Assembly (NCBI GenBank): GCA_012295275.1
Contig: CM022665.1
Location: forward strand, 31,364,957 to 31,428,956
Direction: 5' to 3'
Length of the DNA stretch: 64,000 bases
DNA from: Chrysomallon squamiferum
Taxonomy: Eukaryota > Mollusca > Gastropoda > Neomphalida > Peltospiridae
The first letter of the stretch is position 1; the number at the start of each line of letters is the position of its first letter. A model generated the notes under the pieces. That model was not told the origin of the DNA. It worked only from the letters and a program-made list of their open reading frames with translations, and ran no database searches. Below are positions 1-14,330 of this stretch, piece by piece. The translations under genes were made by a program, and so were the position numbers.

Positions 1-3000
1 CCAGGTCTGGTACCATATCCAAGAGTAACACATTTGAGTTAGACTCAAACATTTTGATGTAGATTGAATTGTTCTGTATTGATAATAGCTATTTTGGAGG
101 ATTGATCCTATGGCCTTTCATATTTTAACCCTGGATTCTATTACTAAGCTATAAGCAATTCATATGTTAATAATTTACTGTTGTATGCAAATGTAAAAAG
201 GGGAGATAATCAACAAAAAAGAAAATTAATTTTTAATATGGTGATAAAAGTAAACATTTTAAATACTGTTATATAAATATTAAACAAAATATAAAAAATA
301 TTGCAAGCATCTGTAACATATTCATATTATAATATTTTATATTTTTAGGAGTCCACATATCAATCTAGTTTTTATCTTTTTTATCTTTAAAAGTTGTTGT
401 TTGATTACTTTACAAGGATGTTTTAAAACACAGATGGTCAACAAGCATACATATGCTTAAAAGAGAATAAATGAAACTGAATTTAATAATAAATGATTTC
501 CTTCTATACACCAGATGTGTTTTTTTTTTTTTTTTCAAATAATGATTAAAAAAATCCTAATAATTATTTCTGCTAACCTGACCATGACTGAAATTCTCAT
601 TATTTTAGTCTGTTCTGTGAACTCTGTGAAAATAAATGTGACAACCTTATGAAGACTTGCTTTTTCCTTGAGGAATATGTTTTTTTTGTTTCAGACACTC
701 TTGTTGTAAGATGAGTACTATAGACATCAGTTTATATTTCTGTTTCATTTACCTCTAAAGTTTCCACTCCTGTCAGTGGAAGATGGAATAAGATTAAATA
801 CATTCAGCTGTGGGTATAAAAACAACCTTAATTTACCTTTTTAAACAGTTAATTTAAGTATACTCTCTAAATATACACTGATACAATTTTTCCCATATAT
901 ATAAAAAATAATATAAGAAACAAAAGTTGAAAAGGAATGTAAGTTTTTGTTTTGTTTTTAAATGTCTGTATGTTTTTGTGTGTTTGTTTATATTTATATC
1001 TATATGCATATTTAATTTTAATATTTTTTAAGCTCACTGTCCTTAAACTGTAATGAAAAGAAAAAATAGCAAAATGAAACATAGAAAAAAACAAACAAAA
1101 ACAAACACAGATAAAAAAAAAAAAAAAGACCACAAATAAACAAATAATTAAATTAAAAAGATTCTTAACAGGAGTAGTGAAGTGTTAGCAGGTGGTTTTT
1201 TTTTTTTTTTTTTTTGTAGCATTATTACAAAACCAGAAACTAAAATGTTTTGACATTTTAATTGGCCCTGTTAAAATGTTTTCAAACTTCTATTTATAGC
1301 TAAGGAATTATATATTCTCAATATTTTGTCAAAAATGAAAAATAAATGATTTTTCTTCTACTAAGTTTATTCAAATTACATCATTAATTGACCATTCTTC
1401 AATTTTATATAATATTTAAAACTTTCTTTTTTATGAGTTTAGGTATAAAATGCAAACAACCCCTGCAATGTCAAAGACTGAGATTTTTTAAATTCAGTTT
1501 CCCCTTTCCAAAAGATTTTACATTATTGAATTAGAAACTTGTTAAGCAGTAAAATGTCCATGGAAAATGTCACTGACATTATTTATTTTTGTTTTGCTGT
1601 AGTCATTTTGTTAATTGCAGGGGTTGCATAACACAATACTAAATTCAGAAACATTGTTTACATAATGACACTATCAACAACATTACTGATAGAAAAAAAA
1701 TATTTTATTCATTACTCATATACTTTTTTTTTTTTTTTTTTATGCATTCATTTTGTTTTATTTGTTGACTGAGAATCAAAATGTCATGGAACAGCAAGGT
1801 TCTATGGAAACCTTCATTGCTTCATACTGTGAAATGTGGAGAAACCAACTGAGTAGAAAATTGAACGATGGTGATTCCAATTAAGGTGAATTGAGTCCTG
1901 GGTGGAATGTGATTTTCAGTGAGAAATGAAAGGAAATAAATATAACTAAATGATTTTGTAGCTGTGTATTCAATCTTAGTGGAATAAAATAGAAACAATC
2001 AGGTAACTGAAAAAAAAAAAATGAAGAAGAAATAAGATTCAGCAAAACCTCTTTTTCATCGTTCTCTTTTTAAAATGCATATATATGTATATGTGTATAT
2101 ATGTAATAAATCAATGAACTAATGCTTTTTCAGAAGACAAGTATCAGTAGAAAAAGGTTCTGTAACATATTTATGTTTAAATAATCATAGAGAAAAAAAA
2201 AACCAAAACACAAAAACAACCATCCAACAATTCTGATAACAATTCTACAGAGAAGCTATAAAAATAAAGTATATTATGATAAATGTTGACACTGAATGTC
2301 TGTTAATTCTACACATTGGAGGATGTCAAACCTATAATAAAGCACATCTCAGGGAATCAACAGCATTAGACAAAGATTTGTATCATAAGATTGAAAAACT
2401 GACATACATGACAATAGTTATCTCACATTCTAAGATCTATGTGTGTGTGGCAAGCTGTGATATACTGGTGATAGAAAAACGCAAAGACAGATTTAGTGAT
2501 TTAACTTGCAGATATCCTTTTAGATTGGAACCACCACAGTCCAAAATGTCATCTTTGATGTACAGGGAAATTCAATAAATTGAAGTGCTATAAACCAAAC
2601 AGAAGAAACCCAACTGTTAATATTTACCAAATGGCGGCCTGGGATTATGGAACAGAAAGCAATAATTGCCCAGACCAATTGAAATAAAAACATAAAAATA
2701 ATACTTCTTTTTATCAAAGGATTCTCGTAGATTTTCAATGAGTTATAATCAATGTCTGAAGTGACTGTTTTATCGTATTAACAAACCAGCATGGCCGCAT
2801 GAAGATAAGATGATCTGCCAGTTGGAAGGGATAGAATAATCTGTTAAAACTGTGTAGTGATGTGTGAGCCACACGATAAAGACTGAGTTATTATTATTAT
2901 TGTTATTGTTTATTTGGTTAGCATTATTTTTTAAGGAAATGAAATATTAGAATAGAATGTTACTGAATTAAATATATTAATAATAATAATAATAATAATC

Positions 3001-3357
3001 TGATTATACTCCATAACAATAAATGTAACTTAATTTATATTAAAAAAATTAACATTCATCAAACATTTAACTTTGAAAAATATTTTTACTATGGTATTAA
3101 AATAGAGGAGTATTAACTACATTATTAAATTTATCAATATAACTACTTTTACCAATCTTTCTAAAATAAAAAAGTTATGTGTTTTCAAATTCATTTTTAA
3201 AAAATTTCAAAAGTAAACAAATCATTAACATTAACAAGCTTGAGATAATTATACAGTATAAATAAAACAATGAAGTTACTGTATGGTCTTTTCAAAATGA
3301 ACCAGTAACAATGAGTAAATCTTAACCAAACCTACCCTGTTGATAAAGTGTAAATAA

Positions 3358-3378
3358 TAATAATAATACTAGTAGTAA

Positions 3379-3417
<39 letters not shown>

Positions 3418-3450
3418 AAATAGTAGTAGTAGTGGTAATAGTAGTAGTGA
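3358..3450. repeat. (AAT)n and (AGT)n compound microsatellite
   Basis: AAT units pass into about twenty AGT units with a few interruptions. Confidence 0.95.
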
Positions 3451-4065
3451 TTATAAAATGGAAAAATATAAAATCATTTTTTTTTTTGAAAGTCCTCTGA
3501 TAATTTGTCACAAAAAATTAACATATAGTAACATTTTAACTACATATATTTTTAAATATCTGGTATATCTAATTTCTCTGAGTTCATCAATGATTGCAAA
3601 ATCAATTTTTACTTTCCACTTCATCTAAATTTTTCGAAATCCCAAGACTGTTTTAATATTAGTGAAGCATCTTCTAGACTTCACAGTCTGATACCAGAAC
3701 CATGTCTGTAGGTGTTCAGCAAATTTTGTCAAGAATAAAGATAGTCCAGAAAATTCAATAACTCATACAATGATCAGGTTCAATTCGTGATGAGATTTTC
3801 ACGTCTTGATTTAAATAATGCACAGACAAGAAAAGATTAAATCCACACAAAAAAACTTGGCTGATGGTGTGTTTGTAAATGTGTTGAGATTGCATTATTT
3901 ATATTGGCTGAATTACAACCAACATGGAACATCTGATTTAGTACCAATGTTGGTCACCCAAAGAAACAATTGTGCAATAAAAATTTAGTTCATGGAGTAA
4001 GCAGAAAAACAGAGTTAACAAAGGAAAATAGTTTCTTGTTTATTTTGAAATTAAAATTAAATAAA

Positions 4066-4101
<36 letters not shown>

Positions 4102-5821
4102 ACAAATAAATAAATAAATAAATTGTATATTAAAAATGTGTATTAAAACAGCAAAGTATAATGATAATAAAAATATTTATAAATTCTAAATTAATTAAAT
4201 GGTGGAATACAACATACTTATATGAACCCATATTTTCAGTCTTCAAAGATCTGAAATTTGGTCAGAAGAAGCAAACATTTACAGCAAGATATGAATTAAA
4301 ATAATGTCAGATTCTAGTTTTTCACATTATTTCCAGTTTCATAAATAAATAACAAAAAAAACAAAAAAACCTCTGCTAATCCAACATTTAGCCAGACAAT
4401 CAACAACTACAATAGTTTATTTCTGTTTGTAAACAGAGATGATATAAATCTTCACATACACCTGACGGACTCTAACTCACAGAGAAGTATGTTGTGGCAT
4501 TTCAATTACCTAAAACCAACAGTCCAAACAGAACATGAAAGACCTTGTAAGACTTCTCATCTCAACTTTCTGATTTACTGGAAACATTACATGCTCCACA
4601 AATTAGCAGATCTATGTCAGAGAAGTATTGGAGTATCTTTTACCAAGTTCTGTCAGATACAAGTGACTGACTCTTTTTGTGTGTAAGATGTGATATGTGA
4701 AAAAACAGAGTCAATGTTGATATCACTTTATTCTATTCTGTTTCACAGACTTTGATTTTATGTGTCTGGGAATTTTAATTGTGGAGGCTCTGTATAAAGG
4801 CAAAATTTCAAAGATATATGGAATCAGTTTTGTCTTCTGTCTTTTAATAAAAATGGTGACTTTAATTCCACAGTATTTATGGCAAAGAATAAATAAATAA
4901 ATAAATAAATTAACTAAAATTAAAATAATAGAAAAAATATAACAACAATAATAATAGTTTAAAAATATATAATCCTTTTCATAGCAGCACTGATCTGAAT
5001 TAAAACCAGATGATTCCTTTTTTCATGGTTACACCTTCAAGTTTTCACATTTTATTCATTTTTATAGTCAGCTACTGAATAATCATGTTTTAAATATTGT
5101 AAAGAGTATTTTCTATGAACTGTTTTTAAAAACCTAGCCAAATAATGATAATTTTATTATAGCTGGAAAACAACACTAGTGATGAAACTATATATATATT
5201 TTTAAATTAAAAAAAAATTGAAAAAAAAGCAGAAGAAGACATTAGATTTAACAAATATAAATAACACAAAAAATATCACATTTGTAAATGTTTTATATTT
5301 TAATTATAAAAAGTGTTATCATCCATCATTTGTAAACTGTTGGTTTGCAAAAACTATAAAATTTCACTTTTTGTCCCTCTTAAAAACCTGGGGTATATAA
5401 CTGAAGATACATTTATAAACAAAAAAAGAAGAAGAAGAATAAACATGTCAATACTTAAAATTTAAACCTATATAGATCTATCAGTGTGTTATTTAGTAAA
5501 TTTTCAAACATACAACTTGAAAACAAAACAGAAATTAGATTATTGACAAAAACACTGTTCCAAATGGAACTGTAATGTGAGAGATGTGCATTTGGTTGCC
5601 AAGGTGACAAAAACTCCCTGTGGTTTATGTATGTTGATTAGCAGATCAGCAGTTTTTGTTAGTGTATTCAAGTAATTATCAATCTCCCACAAGTAACTAT
5701 AATTACAAAAAATACCCTGGTAATTTATGTCTATTAATTAATTGTTATACCTAATCATTAATATTATGATGCAAAGTAAAACACAACAGTTTAAAATAAA
5801 AACATTTCTCTGTTCTTAGGG

Positions 5822-5852
<31 letters not shown>

Positions 5853-6462
5853 CAGATAAACTATTCTTGAAAATGTTAAAATGATATTATTTGCAGTCTC
5901 CAGGGACACATTTAAAAATAGATTTTGACATTATAGTTATATAGTTTCAGGTTTGGAATTTAGATATTGCAAAAGCAGAAACCTATTGTTGCTAAGATAA
6001 TAAAAAATTAAAATATGAACATTAAAAAAAAAAGCCGTATATTATTTTCTGAAGTTAAACAACAAAATAAATAAATAAATAAATAAAAAAAAGAATAAAA
6101 AATATATAATGAAAAAATAAAACAATATAAAGTGCACGAAAAAAATAAAAATAAAAATTAAATAAAAAATTAAATAAAAAAATAAGAAGAAAGAAAGAAA
6201 AAAGAAGATGAAAAATTAATAAATATAATTTAAAAAATCACAGAAAAATCATTTTAAATGTTCAATATTAAGAAAAAATAACATTACTTGACAAAGGATA
6301 AAAAAAAAAAAAAAAAATATGAATGAATTTTTCTAATTTTTGTTTTAATTAGAATTATGATACCAGGTAATTTATTAAAGTTTACTTGATGTATATCACA
6401 TATATAAAAGGATAGGCAAATATATACGCCATCTCTTATTACAAGTATGGAATAAAAATAAT

Positions 6463-6690
6463 GTTACCTGCACAAAGCATATTGTATAGAAAGAATAGTG
6501 ATTGCTGTAAGGTGGAGCAGTAGTTCTACCAATCATTATCTACTGGCATGTTTTATCTATGATTAAAATTAAATAAATAAAAAATAGTGTTACCTGTACT
6601 AAGTACATCCTGTGATTGTTATATGTTGGAAAGGCTGTCCTCCCAACCCTCATCTTCTGGTATGTTCTAGGTGTCACAGGGAACATTTGA
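6463..6690. repeat. Two-copy diverged tandem repeat, period 126 bp
   Basis: gttacctg at 6463 and again at 6589 each begins a related block of about 90 bp that ends near a common catctWctggYatgtt motif. On the minus strand both copies stay open and end CAG before GTAACA, with similar peptides (GRTTAPPYSNH in one, GRTAFPTYNNH in the other). Confidence 0.6.
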
Positions 6691-8035
6691 AACTGGGCAC
6701 GAGTACTTCTTAAAGGTTCCATATTAAATATTTTCCCACTACCTGTGTCTTTCAACTGTTTGTCACTTCACAGAGAACAGATTTTAGCCAAAAAGTGATA
6801 TACTAACAAAAATCTTCTTCTTTGCAAATATGTAAGGTGATAGTGCTTATGGTAATCTATTCATTAGCAAATTATTTTCCAAATTGTTCTCACACTGTTG
6901 AATGTGTATTCTTCTGTGTATCAATTATACTACTCGGTGTAGTATCAGGGGTTTTAGTCAAAAAGTAGTAAAGGAGTAAAATAAAAATTATCAGTTGTTC
7001 ATTTTAAGAAAACACTTTAGTTACAGTCAGCAAATTCCTGTAATCTTAAAATGTTATCAGTCAAACAAGAAAACAGAAGTTAAAAAAAAAAGAAGAAAAG
7101 AAAAATGCCAGAGTAAAAATAAAAAGAAAGGCTCCTCTGATAAAGTCATACTGCACTGCAGAAGTACTTTTGCAGTCTTTTTGAACTTCTTGAAACCAAA
7201 CCATAAAAACTCCCAGACAAATGAAAATTGAAAAGAACAAAAAAACAAAAACATCTAAAAAAATTAAAGAAGGTAATTATAATCAGAACTAAGTCAGATG
7301 AAACAGTAATTCCAATCTGTTTTGTACCTTACTCAAAGTGACATCAAACAAACAGAACAACAGACATCCATTTGTCAATCAGTCAACATGTGTGTTTTTT
7401 CCTTCTGAAATCATTTCAGCATGGAAAAAAGTCCACAAACTCCACACAAGTGAAGAACTCTGTCAAGCAGTCTTCATCTCCACACAATTTTTCCAATGAA
7501 TAAAAACATCTCTATTATGTAAAGATCAGGAATTAAGCAGTCTGATTTCTGCCTAGAAGGCACCACAATGGTCACATTGTGTGATGGGCTTTGATGAAAT
7601 TACCAAGCAGGTAAAATGATCAAGATGGATATAATCAATAAAGAATGGCTCTAGGCAACAAGTACATGACGACCCACTACGATCATGTCAAAACTGGCAT
7701 CTGCTAATGAGCAGTACTCTGCAACGGCGGTACTTGGTAGTAACGACAACAACAACATGAATGAGAATAAAGTAAACAGAAATCATACATCAGAGTCAAT
7801 TTTCATGCAAGTGGTTCTGTGAAATGGAAATATCTATACAATCCAGAAATCTATTTGGTCAGTAATGATGCTTCTTACATAAAAAGAAAAAATGCAGGTA
7901 ATAAATTTTGATTTTATATGATGAAGGTGGTTACAAAGAAAAAATATTTTCATTATGAATACAAAAAACAAGAGTTACTGACATTCAGAGAGAGAAAAGA
8001 ATATTAAATAAATCAAATAAAAATTAAAGGATTCT

Positions 8036-8073
<38 letters not shown>

Positions 8074-8080
8074 TGTGCAT
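8036..8080. repeat. (GT)n microsatellite
   Basis: About twenty GT units with one interruption, followed by (GCAT)n-like sequence. Confidence 0.95.
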
Positions 8081-8697
8081 GCATGCATACATGTATTAAT
8101 TAAATAAATAAAAGTTTAAGAAAGTATTTTTCTTCAAAATTTTATATTTATACTTTTTTATCAACTGATATATTGTTAACTTAAAAAAAGAAAAAAAGAA
8201 AAGAAAAGAATAACAATAATTAAAAACATATAAAAAAAATAATAAAATAAATAAAAATAAATAAAAACCTTTCAAATAATTAATAAGAGAGATTGAATAA
8301 AAAAGAAATGAATGATCCCACAAGATCAGAGTAACAAAAAATAAAATACATAAAGAAGTGAAATGAAATCATATCGATGGAAACCACTGTTCAGACAATG
8401 GTACTTTTGTGCTGTGATTAATTATATACAAAATGTGTAGCTTCAGTCAAAATTGAAATGTGCTGATTTGAACCTATCAATATACACTAATTCCCTATGT
8501 AAGTGATTAATTTTTTATGAAATGATACTTCAAGAGGTAGCATTGTTTTGATACCACAGTAAAGAATAGACTGCTAACAAAATAACTGCAGAAGCTCTAC
8601 ATAATACATTATTTACCAACTTCCACCTCTATGAATCTTTTGCTTGTAAAATACATTTGCCTAAGATTTAATTATAAATCAATGGCAACAATATATG

Positions 8698-8801
8698 TTG
8701 AGAGAAAGAGAGAGAGATAGACATAGACAGAGAGAGAGAGAGAGAGAGAGGGAAGGAAAGATAAAATAGAAATTGATGCCTACTATATTTTTTTAAGTAC
8801 A

Positions 8802-8842
<41 letters not shown>
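8698..8842. repeat. (GA)n and (AT)n microsatellites
   Basis: An interrupted GA tract (8698-8752) is followed by a pure AT tract (8806-8838). Confidence 0.95.
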
Positions 8843-8843
<1 letters not shown>

Positions 8844-10386
8844 CCTTTATATTGCAATAATATTGCACATCTTTCATCCACTGTTAAAGTTTTATTCATG
8901 GTTTATATTTTGATCATTTGCTTAGATCCCAAGAGAGATCATTATATATTCTACAATAAAAAGCAACTCAGCAATAAACAAAATATTTAATATGTCTTGA
9001 TCATTCACAGCATCCAACAAGTCAGTGATCAACTGCCATCCCTTGCACATAAAGCTTGTTTCGTTCAATTACATACAAATTCAATTTTCTTCAGAAAGTG
9101 TTACCATTTTTGTTTCTGCTGTTTTTACTGTTAGGCATTTCTCATTCAGACCAGAATTTCAATCACTAATTTTATTTTACTCTTTTTTGGAAAGTGGCTA
9201 GGTTAAATTACATGATGCCTCATTGTGAAGGCTGTAACTGTCACATTCAATTTAATTTAGAGCAAACTATTTTGATTTCATTTTCTTTGCATTTTGTGAT
9301 TCTGTTGTTGATTGTGAAGATCACAAAAAGATTTTCAACATGATTTCATTGCATGAAAAGGTAAAAAAAAAAAAAAAAAATGTAATCTGATTAAATTTTC
9401 TTTTAAATTTCAGTTCTATGCAATAAAAAGGCAAAAATAAAAACTAATTTCTAATGACAGACACATACCCTCCAAAAAATAATAAAATAATACTAATAAT
9501 AAAAAAAATATTAAAATGAAATAAAATAATAAAAATGAAATAAATAAATAAAAAATGAAAATACACACACAAAACAAACAAACTGAAACTGAGATCTGAC
9601 TTTCCTGCAAAATTTTACTCAATTATTGCAACTGGGGGACAAAAGTCATAACGTTCCCTTTTTTAACAAAACTATAATATTACTACCAGCTATATTATTA
9701 CACTAGACAAACACTGAACACACAACACAAGTCCTATTAGTATTCACAAAGCAAAATACCACAGACTGAAAGACAACCAATGGCAAAATTTACAAACAGG
9801 GAGAGGTGCCAGAGACAACATTATAAGCAATTATAGAAATGAGTTGACTATTCGGTACTGTATTCCAATAAACCTCTGGTGTTGACCATGTTGACCAAAT
9901 GTATTTCTAACAGCAGAATTGCCCTTTGATCTAAATGGCACTGTGGCAATATACAGGCCCTTTCATTTTCCCAACAAGTGTTCAAACAAATATTATATTA
10001 TGTTGTTATCAGCTCTCTAAGAAAAATAATATAGCAAAACTGAGACTGATGCATGTAATAAAATAATAACAGTAATAATAACAATACATTTCCATTAATA
10101 TCAATGATAATGAATTTGGAGAATTATTATTAGTAGTAACCCTTTGTTTTTTTTAATACTATCTGATGGTTAAGGATACAATTAGTTGTTATGTTAAGTT
10201 GTTGTTATAACTGAAAATCTTTAATTTTCTCATTCTTACTTTTGGACAATTTCAGAATGCTTATCCTTAAATTAATGGAATAGAATAAAAATAAATAAAG
10301 AAAATGAAAGAAATAAAGAATATAAAAAGAAGTCTGAAAAAAAAAAGTAAAAAAATATATAACATTTCTGTGGTTATGGACTGGTC

Positions 10387-10447
<61 letters not shown>

Positions 10448-10495
10448 TAATAAATAAATAAATAAATAAAATAAGATAAAATAAAATAAAACAAA
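10387..10495. repeat. (AAT)n with (AAAT)n tail
   Basis: About twenty AAT units, then AAAT and AAAAT units. The poly-tyrosine reading on the minus strand is this repeat translated. Confidence 0.95.
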
Positions 10496-10770
10496 AATAT
10501 TACATCAGATTAAATTAATGATGATCCCCCAGATACTTTCCTAATTCTCAACATGTCACTATGACCATTTCCAATAATTGCAAATTTTTCACAGACTGAC
10601 TCATACCTCACCTGAACATTAATGATTATTAATTTCTCTCTCTCTCTTTTTCTTTCTTTTTTTTTTAAAATAAATTTATTGACAAATTGGCTTTAGTGAT
10701 GATTTTTGATATGGCCTCAAAAATTAATAACAAAGTTATATTTTATTTGTAGGCTATTGTCATTAACAAT

Positions 10771-10870
10771 GTTTTTTTTTTTTTTTTTTTTAAATAATAA
10801 TAATAATAAATTTACACAAAAAAAAAAAAAAAAAAATAAAAAAAAAAAAAAAAAAAAGGAGAAAAAAAAA
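10771..10870. repeat. Poly-T and poly-A inverted pair
   Basis: A run of about 20 T (10771-10791) faces an A-rich tract (10817-10869) across a short (AAT)n spacer, so the segment could form a hairpin. Confidence 0.9.
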
Positions 10871-11939
10871 ATCAACTTCTTGCTGAACAATAATTCCTAT
10901 TCCTGATCGATTCTTTATATGGAAGTATTCAGAATGAATAAATCAACATTCATCGATCAGCAAAAGATTAATCTTGTGTAAATGATTCATTTAAAGAATA
11001 ACTTAGGCAATCAGCTTAAATAGTCAATAATTAATAAAGACTAATATTGACAGAGAGTTTGCATTAATTACCAAACTGTTCCTTCATAATTATCTTTAAA
11101 ATGAAAATTACTTCCGCCATGTTTTCGAGTTGCAATGGCTTTTGTTTGATCATTCTTTTTACTAAATTCCTTAAGAGTCTGTCAAGGAAGATTAAAAACA
11201 CTTAAATTATTTTTATTGTTAATGCGGTTTCTAGAGAATATTTTTTCTTTCTTGGTACTTTTAAATTTTTAAAATTTTTTTATTATTATTACTATGTTCT
11301 TGCAAATTTTATTTCCAGATTTAATTTTTTTTAAATAATAATAAAAAAAATTATATATTGTTATAGAAATAAAATATATATATATATATAAAAATGAAAA
11401 GAAAAGTAAAAATGATAAAACCCCCCACAGTTTTTCTATTTTTTTCAAACACATTTCATTATAATTCACTACTACTATTATTATCTCATTTAAAAATAGT
11501 TTGATATAATACTGTTGGACTTTTTATTATACATTAATATATTGTTGTAGGAATAGTAACAGTTGCAGTAATATTTTACAATTTTCTTATTTTCAAATTG
11601 AAAAAAACAAAACAAAGAAACTACTACCAAAACATTTTTCTTTAAAAGAAAAATTACTTTGTAAAATTTAGAATCAACATATCCATACAATATATTCAAG
11701 TCTTGAACTGAAATGACTGTATAGAAATACATGACCAATTCCATACACTCTGACATTAAGAATGCACACACATATATGTCTTCCATTCCCATCTGGCTGG
11801 CTAAATAGGATGAACAAGCCTTGGAGACTAGCAATTATTTTATTTTCTTCAACAGAAAATTACTTTGTTTTTTCTGTATGTCAGTCTTTAATGGTGGAAG
11901 CAAATGATACAATACCAAAACAGAGCGACATGTGATCAG

Positions 11940-12000
11940 AAACATGGCACAATGGTATCATGAGTGGTAGGTTCCAGGTTCAGTACCACTACCAGTCCTT
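11940..12000 (+). mobile_element. tRNA-derived SINE-like fragment
   Basis: TGGCACAATGG (11945-11955) resembles a box A and GGTTCAGTACC (11977-11987) a box B, with about 20 bp between them. A (TA)n tract follows within 40 bp, as often at SINE tails. Boundaries are uncertain. Confidence 0.4.
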
Positions 12001-13011
12001 ATGACACACCCACTATTTTTTATATATATATATATATATAAAAAAAATATATATATATAACAGCTCTTTATATTGCATTATAATTTTATAGTTATCATTT
12101 TTATGTTGATCATTATTTCTTCATATATCACTATTTCATCTCTACTGTCGATATATTTTTTGTGCTGGTGTATTTCTTCATTTATTCATTCATCTATAAA
12201 ATACCAATTCCAATCCAGCTATAAAACCAATAATGATTTTCTTCCCCTAACCAATGCATGTAAGAATACTGACATTTCCTTTAGTGGACAGATACTACTA
12301 GTATGCTTGAACATTCTGGGCTGAATGACTGATTGACTGCCTGTGTAATGTAGGGATATATTTCTAATTGATTACTACAAAACAATTGACTATTCTGCAA
12401 CCAGTTTACAAAACGATGAGTAGGTGGACAGATGCCAATAACTATTTCAGGATTAATATATATATTTTTTAGTAATATTCATGTCATCAATGCAGCTTTA
12501 AATTATATATCAATGCCTCAGTTTAGAATAGCTAAGAAAGGAAAAGGATCTCTCCATCTGTCTATCTGTGTGTGTGTGTATATAACAAATACAAAATAAC
12601 GTACAGTAATAAAAAAAATAATGAATTTAAAATGTTTAAATGTGTATCATCAGAAAGTAATTAACAGTCTCTTTACTAAAACAGCTTGTAATAAAATGTA
12701 TTCTTTCAATTAACACATTAAAAAAAAAACATTTAAAAACATATACACTCAATTTGTCATATACTAAATAAATATGTGTTTATATTGTTAAATGTACACT
12801 TATCATCAAAAAGATAGTTAACAGCCACTTTATAAAGGTAGTCTAGCCAAGACGAATGCTTTCATAAATGAGTATAATAAAAAAAAAAAATTGGCAGGAA
12901 AAGAAAAACAAATTTATCTTTGAGTTGTGTAAATGTTTGTTTTATTGATTTATTTTAAAGGGTACTTTAACAGTAATATCTAATAGAATAATGAGCCTGT
13001 TTAAAATAACA

Positions 13012-13083
13012 ACAACAATAATAATAATAATAATAATAATGATAATAATAATAATAATAAAAATCAATAATAATAATAATAAA
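13012..13083. repeat. (AAT)n microsatellite
   Basis: About twenty AAT units with a few substitutions. Confidence 0.95.
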
Positions 13084-13676
13084 CCTGTCTGAGTGGATGT
13101 AATTTAAATACTTTAGTTGGGAAAGATAAATGCTTTTTTAATGCTTAAGCCATTTGTTTTTGACATTTATTAAATATAAAATGTTACTGGTCTCTCTGTG
13201 AAGGTCAAGTCAAAATGTTATGTCATGTTTTGATGTGATGATGCTTCTGTACTGTCTTACTAACAGTAAGAAAGTAATAATTAAATAATAATAAAAAAAC
13301 TCCGATAATTTTAACTGTTGATAACTATTCTTGAAGACTACAATTTTAATTAATGTATGTGCTAAATTTATAAAATAGTGTGATTTTTAAATTAATGAAT
13401 ATAATAAATTAAAGCCAATATTTAAATGGAATAGTATTATGTGAGAGAAACAGAAAAATATTATCTATAAATTAAAATATCAACAAGAAAAAGGTTAAAA
13501 TTAATTTTAAAACAAAAAACAACAAACAAAACAATTAAATGATGTCTGCAGGCCTACTCTCCCAAAAAGAAGAAATTCCCGAAGAATTAAAACAAATCAG
13601 ACAATTCCCAAGTCTCTTTGAAGACAAATAAACTTCAGACTTAAAATTATATTTAATTTTTTAAAACCAGTCTCAC

Positions 13677-13757
13677 CTGCTGAAGCTTGACTTCAGTCCA
13701 GTAAATCTCTTCCAGTATGTCTTCCCTCGTGGAACTCATCCTGAAGTCCACAACCAT
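13677..13757 (-). other. Candidate alternative first coding exon in intron 55 equivalent
   Basis: An ATG-initiated 27-codon stretch (MVVDFRMSSTREDILEEIYW, then TEVKLQQ) ends CAG in phase 0 at donor GTGAGACTG. Phase 0 is what the exon after 21914-22103 requires. An in-frame TGA precedes the ATG. This intron corresponds to human intron 55, which houses the Dp116 promoter. There is no recognisable homology, and the segment lies beside a degenerate tandem repeat, so support is weak. Confidence 0.18.
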
Positions 13758-13839
13758 GTTCACTGCTCAACACAATCCCACAGGAAACTTTCCAGAGACA
13801 GGTGATGAATCAAATGTCTGCATCATCAAGCAGGTGACA

Positions 13840-14330
13840 TTCATTCAAAAAGACACTTATTTCAAATTAAACTTTGAAATACAAGCAAAGGAATTACTGT
13901 TGTCAACAGTACAGTATGAACGTTGTTATGTCCAAAAAATAATTAAAAATTTGTAACAGTGGTTCAAAAGATATTGATCTTAAATTAAACTTTATGACAC
14001 AAAGAATTGCTATTAAATATCTGCAGTCTAAACAAGCCAACAGAAGATGAAAGATGGATTATTGTTGCATGAAAAAAAAAAAATTAAAAACTTTCAAATG
14101 ACATTTATCCAAAAGACACTGATTTTGAATTAACCTTCAGAACCATTTCATACAATCACTACAGTCTTCATCACAACAGACCCTGAAAGATGGATTGTTA
14201 TTTCTGGTGGCACTGATCCAAATGATACTGATTTTGAATTCAACTTTAAAATAATTTTAGAACAATCACTTCAGCCTGCAAAATGGCAGAAGAAGAGATG
14301 GAAAGATGGATTGTTTTTATTTTAAAAAAC
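13840..14330. repeat. Degenerate tandem repeat, four units of about 110-145 bp
   Basis: A block like tccaaaagacactgattttg followed by aattaaacttt recurs near 13847, 13961, 14108 and 14219. It is usually followed by an acaatcact/cagtct block and by tgaaagatggattgtt at the unit end. Confidence 0.75.

Noticed and set aside
2276-2578. 100-codon plus-strand ORF
   Set aside because: No recognisable domain, lies in the giant intron, and no promoter, splice or poly-A context; a chance ORF is expected in 64 kb.
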